A stretch of DNA of 64,000 bases from the NCBI GenBank assembly GCA_016630955.3, contig CM050002.1:1104770-1168769 (forward strand). The letters run 5' to 3'. Numbering within the stretch: position 1 is the stretch's first letter; each line of letters opens with the position of its first letter. Shown piece after piece: positions 44,433 to 54,490 of the stretch. The position numbers and the translations under genes are program-made. Origin of the DNA: Didymella arachidicola. Its lineage: Eukaryota; Ascomycota; Dothideomycetes; Pleosporales; Didymellaceae. The notes under the pieces were generated by a model. The model made no database searches, was not told the origin of the DNA, and saw nothing but the letters and a program-made list of their open reading frames with translations.

Positions 44433-47088
44433 CCGCTTGCCCCCAGGGGCAAAGAGGACCGTGCTAGAATCCGCGAACTCTTAACCTACTCACAACTAGC
44501 TTAGCGACTCGCATCTCCTGCAATAAAAAAATTCTTACCTTCTGAGGCACTGCTCTTTCTACATCTTCTAACGCTAATACAACTAAAGCTGCGATGAAGC
44601 GCAAAAGTGCAGACGTCTCGACGGAAACAGGAAAAAGACAACGTACGGCTGTTAAGGAGATCAAAGAGGCAGACTCCATCTACAACCAAGCTGCGCTGTA
44701 CCTGCTGGCAACAGCCAAATTTCCGATTGACGCACTCACCTCAGAATGGAGTATTGGTGTGAACAGACCCATCGACCAAGCGCACAAGCGTCGGCTCCGC
44801 CACATTTTCGACGAGGCAGGCGTTCTTCGGCGAGACACAAGTCACCAATTGCAGATCGCTTGCTCCAAGGCGCAAGTGCAGCAGATGCTAGATCACCTAG
44901 AAGAGGAGAACCAGGCTCAGACCACTGCCATTGCAGCCGGAGGCGCTGAAGAGGGGGACTCGAAGTGGCCGTCGTTTGAAGGTTGGGCGGCCGTCATTGG
45001 AGCGAAGGCAGAGCTTATTGCAGGCCACCATCGCGTTGAAGCTTTCAAGGAGTATCTACGACTTCGCCGGTTGCCAGAGGAGGAACGGTGGTGGGTGTGC
45101 AGTATTTACGACAAAGGTTTCAGCCCCTGCACGTGCCAACCAAGCCAACAAGCTAACCTAAAAGACAGATACGCTTCCCGCACACTTGCGCGTCCAGCTT
45201 CGCGCCAACCGAGAAGACATCATCCTTCCCGATAGCCACGGGCAGATATGGACAGAGCTAGCAACCCTGTCCTCCAACAATGGCCAGCTGTTCCAAGGTT
45301 CAAATAGGTCGGTTGAGCAAGAGATGCTGGAGCAACTAAGGCTCAGCAGCAGAGTAAAGTTTCCAGTCCGACGGCTGGCTACGCTGTGGAAGAATCTTAG
45401 CTGGAGACCGATGATCACTCAATGGTGCCGCACCTCGATTGGGCAGGCGACCTTCAACATCTCCACGTTTGAGTGGATGGCAAGCTGCAGGATAGACGAT
45501 GTAAGTGCAATTTGTATCTAGGCACGCTCTGTACATCTACGCTAAGCAACCATCTAGTATTGGTTTTCTGCAATGAACGAGGTAACGAAGATCACATCAG
45601 AGTTCCAAGGCCAGCATGGACTGGACGTTCAGCTAGCCGACTGGAACAAGCTGGCTGGCCTACCGCGCGTACGAACTGTACACGAGGTGCGGGGATTGTT
45701 CTATCCTGGCCTTGAGCCTGACGTGGACCCCTATTCCTCAGGCACACGTCGGCGAGACTTGTTCCCGGACGCAGACGATGATGCATACCTTGGTTTGTAT
45801 TAAACGGTTCTTTCAGAACCAGGACGCCGGTTCATTGACATCCAGGCGCTTTTGAGAACTACAAAGCAAGAAGGAAAACTAATGAGCATTGTGATGTCTC
45901 ACGTCACCTTGTGGATAAACGCCAAACCCGCAAAGGTCTCAGACCGCGACAACAACAAGCCTGCGCTGCGAAAGGACCTAGTCCCTGCGCTGCAAGCAAA
46001 GTATGGCGACAAGGCTGACGAGAAGTCTCGAGTCCTCCAGCAGGCAGTCCTTGATTACGTACATGGAAACGCAAAAGACTTCACCAGCTCTACGCTAGAG
46101 CACTATCTCCACAAGTATCCGAGCGGAGACAACAAAGCCTACGGCACACGGTTCGAGCATAAGGTGTGGAGAGAAGTGCTGTCTATCGTCATAATCTACG
46201 CAGGGCCGTCTCTGCAGCACAAGTACATCGCCAGTCCCATTCCAGAGGAGGCTGGCAAGATCAGTCCGCCTACCATTGCACAGACTGCGCGTGATCTCAT
46301 CTGTCAGATCCCAGAAGTTGCGAACGATTCAGCCCTTCGGTCAGCAACTGCAGCCAAACAGCTGCTTAGGATGATGCAGCCAGTGATTGCTCAATGGATA
46401 ACACAGCAACACGTGGATGCGTCGGATTCTTATAGCGAAGATGGGCCACTAACTACTGTCGACCTGGCAGATGAGCAGCGCGCGGAGAGCGGGCTGTTCT
46501 CTCAAGCATCAATCAGCCACGCAACACACGAAGGGCAGCCATTAGCAGAAGCGCGGAAGCGTAGGCCCCTCCCCCGGGCCCAGAATGGATCAAGTACGCA
46601 CCAAGCCATCCAGGAGCCAACCACTGCCCAATCACCAAGCTCCAGATCGACAGCGGAGTCGGACGCAGGGGCTTCATCACGAACGGAGATGCAGGAACGA
46701 GTGCTGATTGACTTTTCCTTGGACGGGCTGAATAATCTCCGAAAGCAACACGGTCACAACAGCGCGATCAACCAGCAGTCGGCTCAGCTGCAACAGCATC
46801 CCCTCGCGACAGAGTCTCACCAGCCTGGATATCCATCCACACCTCTTTCTTCACGCGCCACGACCGGCTCAGGAGGACGTTGGAGGCAGAGAGCATCGGC
46901 AAGGCGTGGGAAATGACGAGGATTCATAAACTTCGAAGCCGCCGCAGAAGGTCCGACATTGGTACCTGGCACGTACCACAGTAGCTGAAGATGATCAGCG
47001 CTAGTAAAAATAAAGAATAGAGATTGCGTTACATGTTTACTGCTCTCAAGTTTAACCTGCCCCGTGGCTTGCCCCTGGGGGCAAGCGG
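44433..47088 (+). mobile_element. Inverted-repeat-bounded unit carrying only a ParB-like gene, possible element 3
   Basis: A 20-bp sequence, CCGCTTGCCCCCAGGGGCAA, at 44433-44452 recurs exactly in inverted orientation at the right end, 47069-47088. Each copy contains an internal palindrome, TTGCCCC..GGGGCAA. Between them lies one multi-exon gene and nothing else. The left end directly touches the TA of element 2. I find no clear target duplication: left flank TA, right flank AC. It could be an uncharacterised transposon class, a non-autonomous unit that captured a gene, or a chance pair of palindromes. Confidence 0.5.
44594..46916 (+). CDS. ParB/sulfiredoxin-fold (ParB-like) protein, fungal, unknown function
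   Basis: Four exons (44594-45116, 45169-45500, 45558-45792, 45817-46916) give about 729 aa. The N-terminal ~230 residues follow the ParB/Srx layout. A positional motif (LTSEWSIGVNRPIDQAHKRRL) comes first, then AELIAGHHRVEAFKEYL, which matches the ParB LIAGHRR box, and then LRVQLRANREDIILPDSH, which matches the ENLQRxxL-x-E box. The remainder is alpha-helical and then a Ser/Gln-rich tail ending in RRWRQRASARRGK-like basic residues. Introns 1 and 2 are 52 and 57 nt. The proposed third intron is only 24 nt (45793-45816, GTTTG...TTCAG); without it the frame stops at TAA. ParB-fold proteins bind DNA and may use CTP or act as nucleases. The role here is unknown. Confidence 0.6.
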
Positions 47089-47175
47089 ACACCGCGCGAT
47101 CCTTCCACCGGATCCCGTCGGCGGTTGCTTCGCCTGTTCCTGCTATGGGAAAGTGCTGCCTATACATGTCTCACG

Positions 47176-47674
47176 ATGGATTTCGATGGATTTGACGACG
47201 AGCTTTTGAACCTAAGTCCACCCCAAGACATAGATCTATGGCCCAATTCGCCGCCAGCCGTTGTCGTAACGCAGCCTCCGGACGCGCAACAAAGCGCCAA
47301 CAGCGATGATGATGGTTCTGGAGATGACGATGGACTCTACGGCGAGGCGTCGCCCGGCGAACTTGGGGACGACTGCAGCGAGGGCAGCTTTGGCGACGAG
47401 GAACAGGTGATAGTGGCGGCAGACCAGTACTCGTGGAAGATTGATCACTCCAAAGGGGACCACAAGTTCAAATGTGTGTTGGTGTGCAGTGGACTGCGTG
47501 TATATGCAAATGCACACAGCGACTGACAATGCAGCAGTGCAGGAGTTCATGGCGGCGACCAAGAGCACATGTTTCGACGGCAGCCAGGCTATCGACATGC
47601 TGCAAAGGCGATACACGATCGACTACGGAAGCAGGAAGGCTGGCTCCCGAGCTGCTGCGTTGGAGGACGAGTAG
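47176..47674 (+). CDS. Small acidic hypothetical protein, two exons
   Basis: Exon 1 starts at the Met at 47176 (MDFDGFDDELLNLSPPQDID) and is strongly acidic, with Asp/Glu/Gly/Ser runs ending in YSWKIDHSKGDHKFK. A GT-AG intron of about 61 nt (near 47474-47534) would join it to a second frame, VQEFMAATKSTCFDGSQAIDMLQRRYTIDYG, ending at 47672-47674. The exact splice is ambiguous by a few bases. I do not recognise the family. It sits just outside the right inverted repeat of the ParB-like unit and just before the OrsD-like array, so it could be an associated small gene or a fragment of a larger one. Confidence 0.4.
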
Positions 47675-48045
47675 ATACCGTCGTTCTTCCTACATGGCAG
47701 GGAACCAACAGGTTGGGGTACCCGCACGGATCTCTTCTGCCCTGTTTCGTACTAGTCCCGGATGGACTCCATGACTACCCCTGCACTTACCCCTTTTAGC
47801 TATCTTGGCTCCGCAACCTCTGCTGCTGAGTTGGACCTCCGATTTCATGCAACTGCTACAACTGCGGGGCGTGGTGCTAAGTCTAGTCTATGTCTCGTAC
47901 GTGGAGAATTTACACAGGAAATCCTGTCAATCCCAGCTACTGCACGTTGCAGTCTAGCCTTCCAGATCCCCCTTCTACTATCGCTAAGGCAGGTGTCCAG
48001 GCAATTATACCAATACAGTCAAGTTTACTAACTGCTTGCTTCTAG
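47675..48045. other. Interval that may hold the 5' exon of OrsD/recombinase-like copy 1
   Basis: A plus-strand open frame at 47762-48031 could be a first exon, because the main frame of copy 1 lacks an ATG and begins right after a splice-acceptor-like TTCTAG at 48040-48045. I could not fix a donor with a matching phase. Confidence 0.35.
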
Positions 48046-50958
48046 TTAGAAGCGAGAGAAACGCTGAACATCATCTCCTACCTGCCACTATATGGCTACC
48101 TGTTTTGCACGGTTTGCAGGAGCGCCATTTCCCGCAAGGTACTCCTCAATCATCTCCAGCGACATCACGGCATCAGCAGCGGCCTATCCACAACTATACT
48201 TCGCCAATACGAACATCTCTCCGTAGCGCAGGAAGACTTGGACATCGTTCCACTTCCCAATGACAGCCGTGTCTTGCCGTTCCTAGCGGCTCCTGTCCAG
48301 GGTTTCAGCTGCCCGCATTGCATCTGGCTTACGGTGAACTGGGGCGAACTTCGAAAGCATCTAAGTAAAACTCATAGTATAAGGAACATACTAGTTGACA
48401 GGAGGGACGTTTCATGCTTCCTGCAACAATGGGTCGCGCACAGAAAGACTGGACAATACTGGCGCGTGGACCGCACCAGGACGGACAGCGTTGAGTCTGT
48501 GGAAACAGATTGCGAGGAAGAGCCAGCAGATGAAGAAAGATTGATGCAGCTGGAAGAAGCTTGTCGCGACCCAGAAATAGCGGAGCTTCTCCGTATGGAA
48601 GATGAAGAGGAACGCCGGCTTGCCAATGAAGCAAACGAGAACGCATGTCTCCCAGACAAGTTAGAGCACGACGAGAACACGCACTGGCTTTGTGAGTGCG
48701 GGTGGCCACGCTGGTTCGCACGCAAGCCGCTTCATGTAATTGTCGCTACATCGCAGCTTCCCTCGAAAAAGCATGAAGCTCTCTACCTAGGACCATGGAA
48801 CGGCTCTCAATGGAGCAGCTGCTCAGCTACAGAGACGAAGCTCTTGGTGCTCGTTGAGCTTGTGAGTCGCGTGCTAGACAGGTGCGAGGAGACCCTGTCA
48901 TCTACACCGCGGGTTCTTCGCTGTTGGCTACGCAGCTGGGGCCCACATTATTGCCCTATCCCATTTGAGCAACCAAAGCGACAGGCTACGCAGAAAAAGT
49001 ACCGCTCCTACTGTTACCGCTTCCTTTGCTATGTTTTCCGAGCGAGGCAGATTTGCTTTGCGCAGGGTGACGACGCGAAGGACATCTACGGCCTGACACT
49101 TACCGCATCCCAGGCAGAAATGGCGGATACTATCTGGGCGGCGCTGGACAATCTGTCGCCGAGTGAGGCAGAGAGAGCCCTGTCAAGTCCTTCGTCGCCA
49201 CTGCCTCCTCCATCCTCTTCCATCCTCGAAACTATCTTCCAGCTGCTTGTTCTCTTCTGGTCAGACACTTCGATAGACGGGGATGCAGGTGCCAAAGCAC
49301 TCATTCATTTCTCCGGTGTGCTTGGGATCCACCCGTATAAGCTGACTCTCCGCACCGCGTATGATTACACACCATATCTTTCCGCCTTAATCTGGGTAGG
49401 AAGATTAGTGATCCTCGAGTATGCGCTGCCGTCGCGAGCTTACAGTTCGTGGGACCCTCTTCTCCAGGCACGCACTACGCATCCAGATCAAGGGTCGAGG
49501 CTTCTTAGAGAGATTCGGCCAAGGTATCTCCAACGTGGTACCTTCGCGCCCCTCGGATATTTCATTGAGCGCCTCCAACATGGCAGAGCTGTAGCAAAGC
49601 GGGAAGGTGGCAAAACAAACATCTCCTGGTCACCTGATGGCCAGATGCTCGAGGTGAACGGATCTCAGATCACTCTGACACAGCTGCGCTCTACAGTGCA
49701 CTCTCTTCTGGATGCGATCAATCGGGAAGCTCGCGATCTAATGTTTCAGTGGTGGCCTGATGTCAATTTGCGTGGGATCAAGGACAAGCTAACAAGCTAT
49801 CGAGCGGGCTATTCATTTCTAGCGGAGCCTGAGAACAATCTGCAAATGAGCTTCAAGCATCTTTACCGCCGAGCGTTCTTTCTTCAAGAAGGGAGGCTAG
49901 CACTGCAGGGCGCTGGACGCCAGCAAGCGGTGGCGTATCTCCAGAGACGTGGCGAGTTTATTCGACTGATCTTTGCAGGTATCCACATGACGAGCGGCAT
50001 GCCCGCTAGAGGGGAAGAGCTCCGCATTATACGCTGGGCAAATACCGTCGCTGTACAACGCAACATTATAATACACAAGGGACACATCATGCTGGTTTTC
50101 ACTTACAACAAAGTGTCCACAACAGCAAACCACTCGTTCTACATTATTCGGGTGCCTTGTCCTATAGTAGAGCGAGCTCTGTTCCTATATCTTGCCTATA
50201 TACGGCCTTTTACCGACTTCCTCCTCCGACAACTGAAACTCATTGATGCGCGAACAAAGACGAATCTGCATCTCTTCACCCGAAGCAATCATCCCACTGG
50301 TTGCTTCAGCGCAGTAGACTGCTCGAAGAGCCTAGAGCTGGCTACGCCAGACTGCCCCATTCGACTTCAGCTGTGTATCTATCGCCACATCGCGGTCGCC
50401 ATTAGCAAGAAGCATATCCCAACACTGCTGGAGCCGTTCGACCCCAACATTCCAAAGGACCAGAACGGCTTTCTTCATCTATTAGCCTTCCAGACAGGTC
50501 ACACTCCATCGATTCATGCAAGCGCTTACGCTCTCGAGAGAGGCTATCCGGCGAGATTGCAGCCAGAGCTCATCGACCGCTATTTTGAGAACAGCCTGAT
50601 TTGGCATCGGTTCCTGGAGATCGAGGACAGACCTATAGACAGAGAAGCAAATCCGGGCCCGTTAGACCCACAGATACAGAAATTGATGATGTCAACGATG
50701 AAGCCGGCACATCAAGCGGTAGACGTGGGTATGTCAGAAGAGGTATTTTTCGCACTGCATAGCGGAGACGGAAAGAAAGCAGAGGCAAAAGGGCCTGATA
50801 GGAGATTATTGACACGAAGCAAGCGTAGACTGAGCAGCGACCTCTGTAACGTCCTTCAGAACCAAAGCGTATCACATTCAGCTAGACTAAAGAGCGGGAG
50901 AGTCAGCATCAGCTGTACGAGCACTGGTCTTAGATACACAAAGATAAGAAAGGGTTAG
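48046..50958 (+). CDS. OrsD-type zinc-finger and tyrosine-recombinase-like protein, copy 1
   Basis: Open from 48046 to the stop at 50956-50958 (about 970 aa), without an in-frame ATG at the start. It begins after a TTCTAG acceptor, so a 5' exon is missing from this model. N-terminal zinc fingers are FCTVCRSAISRKVLLNHLQRHH and FSCPHCIWLTVNWGELRKHLSKTH, as in OrsD/DUF3505 proteins. The core resembles a tyrosine recombinase: box-I-like TSGMPARGEELRIIRWAN (near 49987-50040), YRHIAVAISKKH (about 50382-50417), and FQTGHTPSIHASAYA (about 50490-50534) like the GH...Y end. The His normally three residues before the Arg is Cys, so activity is uncertain. The closest relatives visible are the next two genes and the first half of the helicase. 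It probably acts in the nucleus on DNA; this is inference. Confidence 0.65.
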   Translation, partial: LEARETLNIISYLPLYGYLFCTVCRSAISRKVLLNHLQRHHGISSGLSTTILRQYEHLSVAQEDLDIVPLPNDSRVLPFLAAPVQGFSCPHCIWLTVNWGELRKHLSKTHSIRNILVDRRDVSCFLQQWVAHRKTGQYWRVDRTRTDSVESVETDCEEEPADEERLMQLEEACRDPEIAELLRMEDEEERRLANEANENACLPDKLEHDENTHWLCECGWPRWFARKPLHVIVATSQLPSKKHEALYLGPWNGSQWSSCSATETKLLVLVELVSRVLDRCEETLSSTPRVLRCWLRSWGPHYCPIPFEQPKRQATQKKYRSYCYRFLCYVFRARQICFAQGDDAKDIYGLTLTASQAEMADTIWAALDNLSPSEAERALSSPSSPLPPPSSSILETIFQLLVLFWSDTSIDGDAGAKALIHFSGVLGIHPYKLTLRTAYDYTPYLSALIWVGRLVILEYALPSRAYSSWDPLLQARTTHPDQGSRLLREIRPRYLQRGTFAPLGYFIERLQHGRAVAKREGGKTNISWSPDGQMLEVNGSQITLTQLRSTVHSLLDAINREARDLMFQWWPDVNLRGIKDKLTSYRAGYSFLAEPENNLQMSFKHLYRRAFFLQEGRLALQGAGRQQAVAYLQRRGEFIRLIFAGIHMTSGMPARGEELRIIRWANTVAVQRNIIIHKGHIMLVFTYNKVSTTANHSFYIIRVPCPIVERALFLYLAYIRPFTDFLLRQLKLIDARTKTNLHLFTRSNHPTGCFSAVDCSKSLELATPDCPIRLQLCIYRHIAVAISKKHIPTLLEPFDPNIPKDQNGFLHLLAFQTGHTPSIHASAYALERGYPARLQPELIDRYFENSLIWHRFLEIEDRPIDREANPGPLDPQIQKLMMSTMKPAHQAVDVGMSEEVFFALHSGDGKKAEAKGPDRRLLTRSKRRLSSDLCNVLQNQSVSHSARLKSGRVSISCTSTGLRYTKIRKG

Positions 50959-51023
50959 AATTATAGGAATAGAAGGAAAGAAACGTGTGCTACGCAAGCA
51001 AAGCGTTTAGTAACCTCAGATAG

Positions 51024-54000
51024 CTACGTAGCCAGATTGCGAAAAGAAATGACCTACCCATAGCGTCTATTGCTAAGCAAAAGGTATGCAATGTCAGCAA
51101 CCAATCTGCTAAGCTTGCTATCCAAACGCTACAGGAACATAGACCAATCGCTCTAGACTACGTCACGTTTGTTGCCAGCGAGAACGTCATTATCTGTACA
51201 CCTTGTTACACCGCAGTACCTGTAACTAGTTTAAACACCCACTTACGGACTTGCCACTATGAACCCGCCAAAGTGCGTCGAGCTACGATAGCACGATTTG
51301 ACGACGTGCCTGCTGCGAAGTCCTTCAATGATCTAGTGCCCCGACCGGATGGATCTACGCCGCTCTCTTACCTTGGCCCACCTCTGACTGGATTTTGTTG
51401 CCCGCACTGTCTAGAGGGAAAGAGTATTAATTGGGATCAGATACGACAGCATACAAAGAAACACCACAACATTAGCGCGCCTAAGTGCCTTCAAGATCAA
51501 TCGCGATACAAGTGTTATCTACAGAGCTGGACGAAGTACTCGCCCAAATACTGGGTGGTGAGCCAAGACGACAGCTCTCACCAGCATCAGAGCGACGAAA
51601 GATCACTTGAGACAAGCAATAGCGAGTGCTTGACACGTGTAGAGGATGAAGAGAAAGAAGAAGAAGAACGTTTAGATGATGAGCTAAACGGCGTGGTTCT
51701 CGACGGAGAGCTAGAACACGACGAGAACACTGAGTGGCTGCGAGGCTGCGAGTGGCCAGCGTGGTTTGCTCACAAGCCTATCCATATCATTATTGCAGCT
51801 GCAGCACTGCCTCCCATGGCAACATCAGATGATCTCAAACTAGGCCTTTGGAACGGATTCGAATGTGTAAGCCCAGCACAGACGGAGAGAACGATCTGGA
51901 AGATTGTAGAAGCCAGCAGAATCGTTTTCCAACGATGCGAAGCAACACTAAAGCAGACGCCACGGGTTTTGCGTTGCTGGCTGCGGAGCTGGACGCCTTC
52001 TTTTCTTCCTTACCCTTTTGAGCTGCCACAACGCGAAAACACCCGACGAAGATACTATAGAATCCACGAGCGATTCTTATGCTACATTTTCCGCGTCTTA
52101 GCACTGTCGCGCAACATAAAAGAGCCTACAAACGACATCTCTGGGCTGCAGCTAACCACGGCTCAGCTGGCCATGATGAACCATATCTGGGACCACGTCA
52201 CTGCTGTCAGCCAGCAGGCAGACCTCGGGATTCTGCTCCAGTCATCTCTGGCCGCCCTGAACGAAAATCTCTTTCAACTTCTTGTCATGTCCTGGACAGA
52301 CTTGTCGCACGACGGAAACATGAGCCGTAGCGCTATCATGAACTTCTCTGGTGTCTTGGGAATACATCCCACAGAGCTATGTTTCCGCAAGCCCTACGAC
52401 TATACTCCTTTTATATCAGCACTGCTGTGGGTAGGTCGCCTGATTATACTCGAGTATGCCCTACCACTTGCACCATACAACTATCTTAAGAATCCTTGGC
52501 CCGAGCGTACAGCCTACCCCGACCAAGCACAGCGACTGCGTGAGCATATCCGACCCAAGTATCTTCAGCGAGGTAGTCTTGCACCAGCTGGTTACCTTAT
52601 CGAGCGACTACAGCACGGAAGAGCAATCGCGAGGCGCGAGGGTCCTAGAACAAACATCTCCTGGTCTTCAGATGGCTTGACACTCCATATTGCGGAAACA
52701 CAGATTCATATGCGACAATTTCGTGAGACAATTCACACTGTTGTAGTAGGTTTACAAAGCCGTGCACAGGAGCTCCTCTTCGGATGGTGGCCAGACGTTC
52801 AACTCGACATTCTACAAGATAATCTTGCGACCCATCGCCCTGGATTCTCGTTTCTGGCGCACCCAGCCAACAAACTCCAGGGAGCTTTCCGCGCTGTGAG
52901 CAAATTAGCGTTCTCAGAACAAGGCGGCTTCTCGTCAGAGACAAGTAGAGGGAGAGCAAAGCAGAGGCGGTACTTGAACGAAAGCGACAGCTTTGTTCGT
53001 CTGCTTTATGCAGCAATGCACCTAACAAGCGGCATGCCAGCACGTGGTGAGGAGCTCAGAGTCCTACGGTGGGCTGACACGATCTCCGTGCGACGAAACA
53101 TCTTTATCTACAAAGGAAAAGTGATACTTGTCTTCGCATACAACAAGGCAAACACCAACACCAACAACTCGTTTTATATCGTACGCTCCCCCTGTCCTAT
53201 GGTACAAAGAGTTCTTTACCTTTACCTTGTGTACATCCGCCCATTCCGCAGTCTTATTAGTCGAAAGTCAGGGGCGCAATCTACAGGCTCAACGAACCCT
53301 CACTTGTTTAGTACTCATGACAGTGCAACGGCCTGCTTTTCTTCAAGTAAAGCCCACTCGAGTCTGAAAAGGTCAACAGCCAAATGCCCTACTCCGACAA
53401 CTACCAGTCTGTACAGACAAACTGCGACTAGCATTGCAAAGAAGCATCTCCCTGCACTTGTTACTGCATTCGACCCCAATACGCCTAAGGATTACAATGG
53501 ATTCCTTCAACTCCTAGCTTTCCAAACAGGTCATAGACCAGTTACACATGCCAATGCATATGCGCTAGAGCATGGATTTCCTACCAAATTGCAGCCTGAT
53601 CTGATTGATCGCTACCTGGTAAACAGCCATATGTGGCATGAATTCACGTTGACCCGAGAGGAAGACGCTCTAGACTATAGCTTAGCAACCGTGCACAAAA
53701 CCTCAAGCAGTACGACACAAGTTGGTTACTACCCGGACGCTATTTCTGAGGGAACACCAGAGTGTGCTACACCCGGAATAAGCGATACAGAGCCCCCAGA
53801 CGAGGCTCTGCATACACAGACACCTGAGCAGAGGCAACAAAGAGGGAAAAAGCGACGCAGAGAGACTGAGAGTTGCAGCCCTCTTACGAGAAAAATTCTC
53901 GATATGCAAAAGCAACTGAACGATCTTGTTCAAGAGCGCGCCATGTCAAAAAAGAGGCGAGCAACAGGTCGAAATACTGGTCAGAATAATGTAGAATCAG

Positions 54001-54179
54001 ATCCTGCGTCAGAGCTGGATACAAGCGAGTGGGAGGAGGAAAGGACGCTCAGGGCAAGGACTAGGATTCCGAAGGATGGAAGCAAGAAGGACTCTAGTTC
54101 AAAAGTACAAAGTAGTCGAACCTCAAGTACTATAAAGCGGAGGAGGGGACGGGTATCTAGTAAGAGGTTACTATCGTAA
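51024..54179 (+). CDS. OrsD-type zinc-finger and tyrosine-recombinase-like protein, copy 2
   Basis: Open from 51024 to 54179 (about 1051 aa) with no in-frame ATG near the start. The frame begins just after a GATAG acceptor-like site and only 65 bp past the copy 1 stop. Zinc fingers are IICTPCYTAVPVTSLNTHLRTCH and FCCPHCLEGKSINWDQIRQHTKKHH. The core shares long blocks with copies 1 and 3, including LEHDENTEWLRGCEWPAWFAHKP, LKQTPRVLRCWLRSW, NFSGVLGIHP, and box-I-like TSGMPARGEELRVLRWADT (about 53021-53074). YRQTATSIAKKHL and FQTGHRPVTHANAYA follow. The RH pair of copy 1 is RQ here. The C-terminus is a Lys/Arg/Ser-rich tail with a short coiled coil, suited to DNA or nuclear targeting. Confidence 0.65.
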   Translation, partial: LRSQIAKRNDLPIASIAKQKVCNVSNQSAKLAIQTLQEHRPIALDYVTFVASENVIICTPCYTAVPVTSLNTHLRTCHYEPAKVRRATIARFDDVPAAKSFNDLVPRPDGSTPLSYLGPPLTGFCCPHCLEGKSINWDQIRQHTKKHHNISAPKCLQDQSRYKCYLQSWTKYSPKYWVVSQDDSSHQHQSDERSLETSNSECLTRVEDEEKEEEERLDDELNGVVLDGELEHDENTEWLRGCEWPAWFAHKPIHIIIAAAALPPMATSDDLKLGLWNGFECVSPAQTERTIWKIVEASRIVFQRCEATLKQTPRVLRCWLRSWTPSFLPYPFELPQRENTRRRYYRIHERFLCYIFRVLALSRNIKEPTNDISGLQLTTAQLAMMNHIWDHVTAVSQQADLGILLQSSLAALNENLFQLLVMSWTDLSHDGNMSRSAIMNFSGVLGIHPTELCFRKPYDYTPFISALLWVGRLIILEYALPLAPYNYLKNPWPERTAYPDQAQRLREHIRPKYLQRGSLAPAGYLIERLQHGRAIARREGPRTNISWSSDGLTLHIAETQIHMRQFRETIHTVVVGLQSRAQELLFGWWPDVQLDILQDNLATHRPGFSFLAHPANKLQGAFRAVSKLAFSEQGGFSSETSRGRAKQRRYLNESDSFVRLLYAAMHLTSGMPARGEELRVLRWADTISVRRNIFIYKGKVILVFAYNKANTNTNNSFYIVRSPCPMVQRVLYLYLVYIRPFRSLISRKSGAQSTGSTNPHLFSTHDSATACFSSSKAHSSLKRSTAKCPTPTTTSLYRQTATSIAKKHLPALVTAFDPNTPKDYNGFLQLLAFQTGHRPVTHANAYALEHGFPTKLQPDLIDRYLVNSHMWHEFTLTREEDALDYSLATVHKTSSSTTQVGYYPDAISEGTPECATPGISDTEPPDEALHTQTPEQRQQRGKKRRRETESCSPLTRKILDMQKQLNDLVQERAMSKKRRATGRNTGQNNVESDPASELDTSEWEEERTLRARTRIPKDGSKKDSSSKVQSSRTSSTIKRRRGRVSSKRLLS

Positions 54180-54490
54180 ATTCAACTCTTCCGTACCTAC
54201 CTCCACGCGACCGCCACGACCCCGAGCCTCGTTCGCGCTTGATGCGGTATAGTGCGCGACTTCGGCCCTACTTCGTCCCCTCCCAGCCTTAGCCTGGAGT
54301 CGACCCCTTTTGATGCTCTATTTCGGTCTAGCTCGGCCCTGCACGGGCATGCATGCTCCAACACAGGGCAGCTATAGCAGTTCCTGCTTGTTACCTGTTG
54401 TTCTGTACTACTTTTACCTGCTTACGCATTAACTAAGACGCCACGGCCTGCTATTCAATTGTGTGCTACTGTTAGCAACAAAGTAGTGCT
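54180..54490. other. Spacer between copies 2 and 3
   Basis: About 310 bp with C/G-rich CGACC words at its start and no coding signal. It should contain the promoter of copy 3. Confidence 0.4.
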
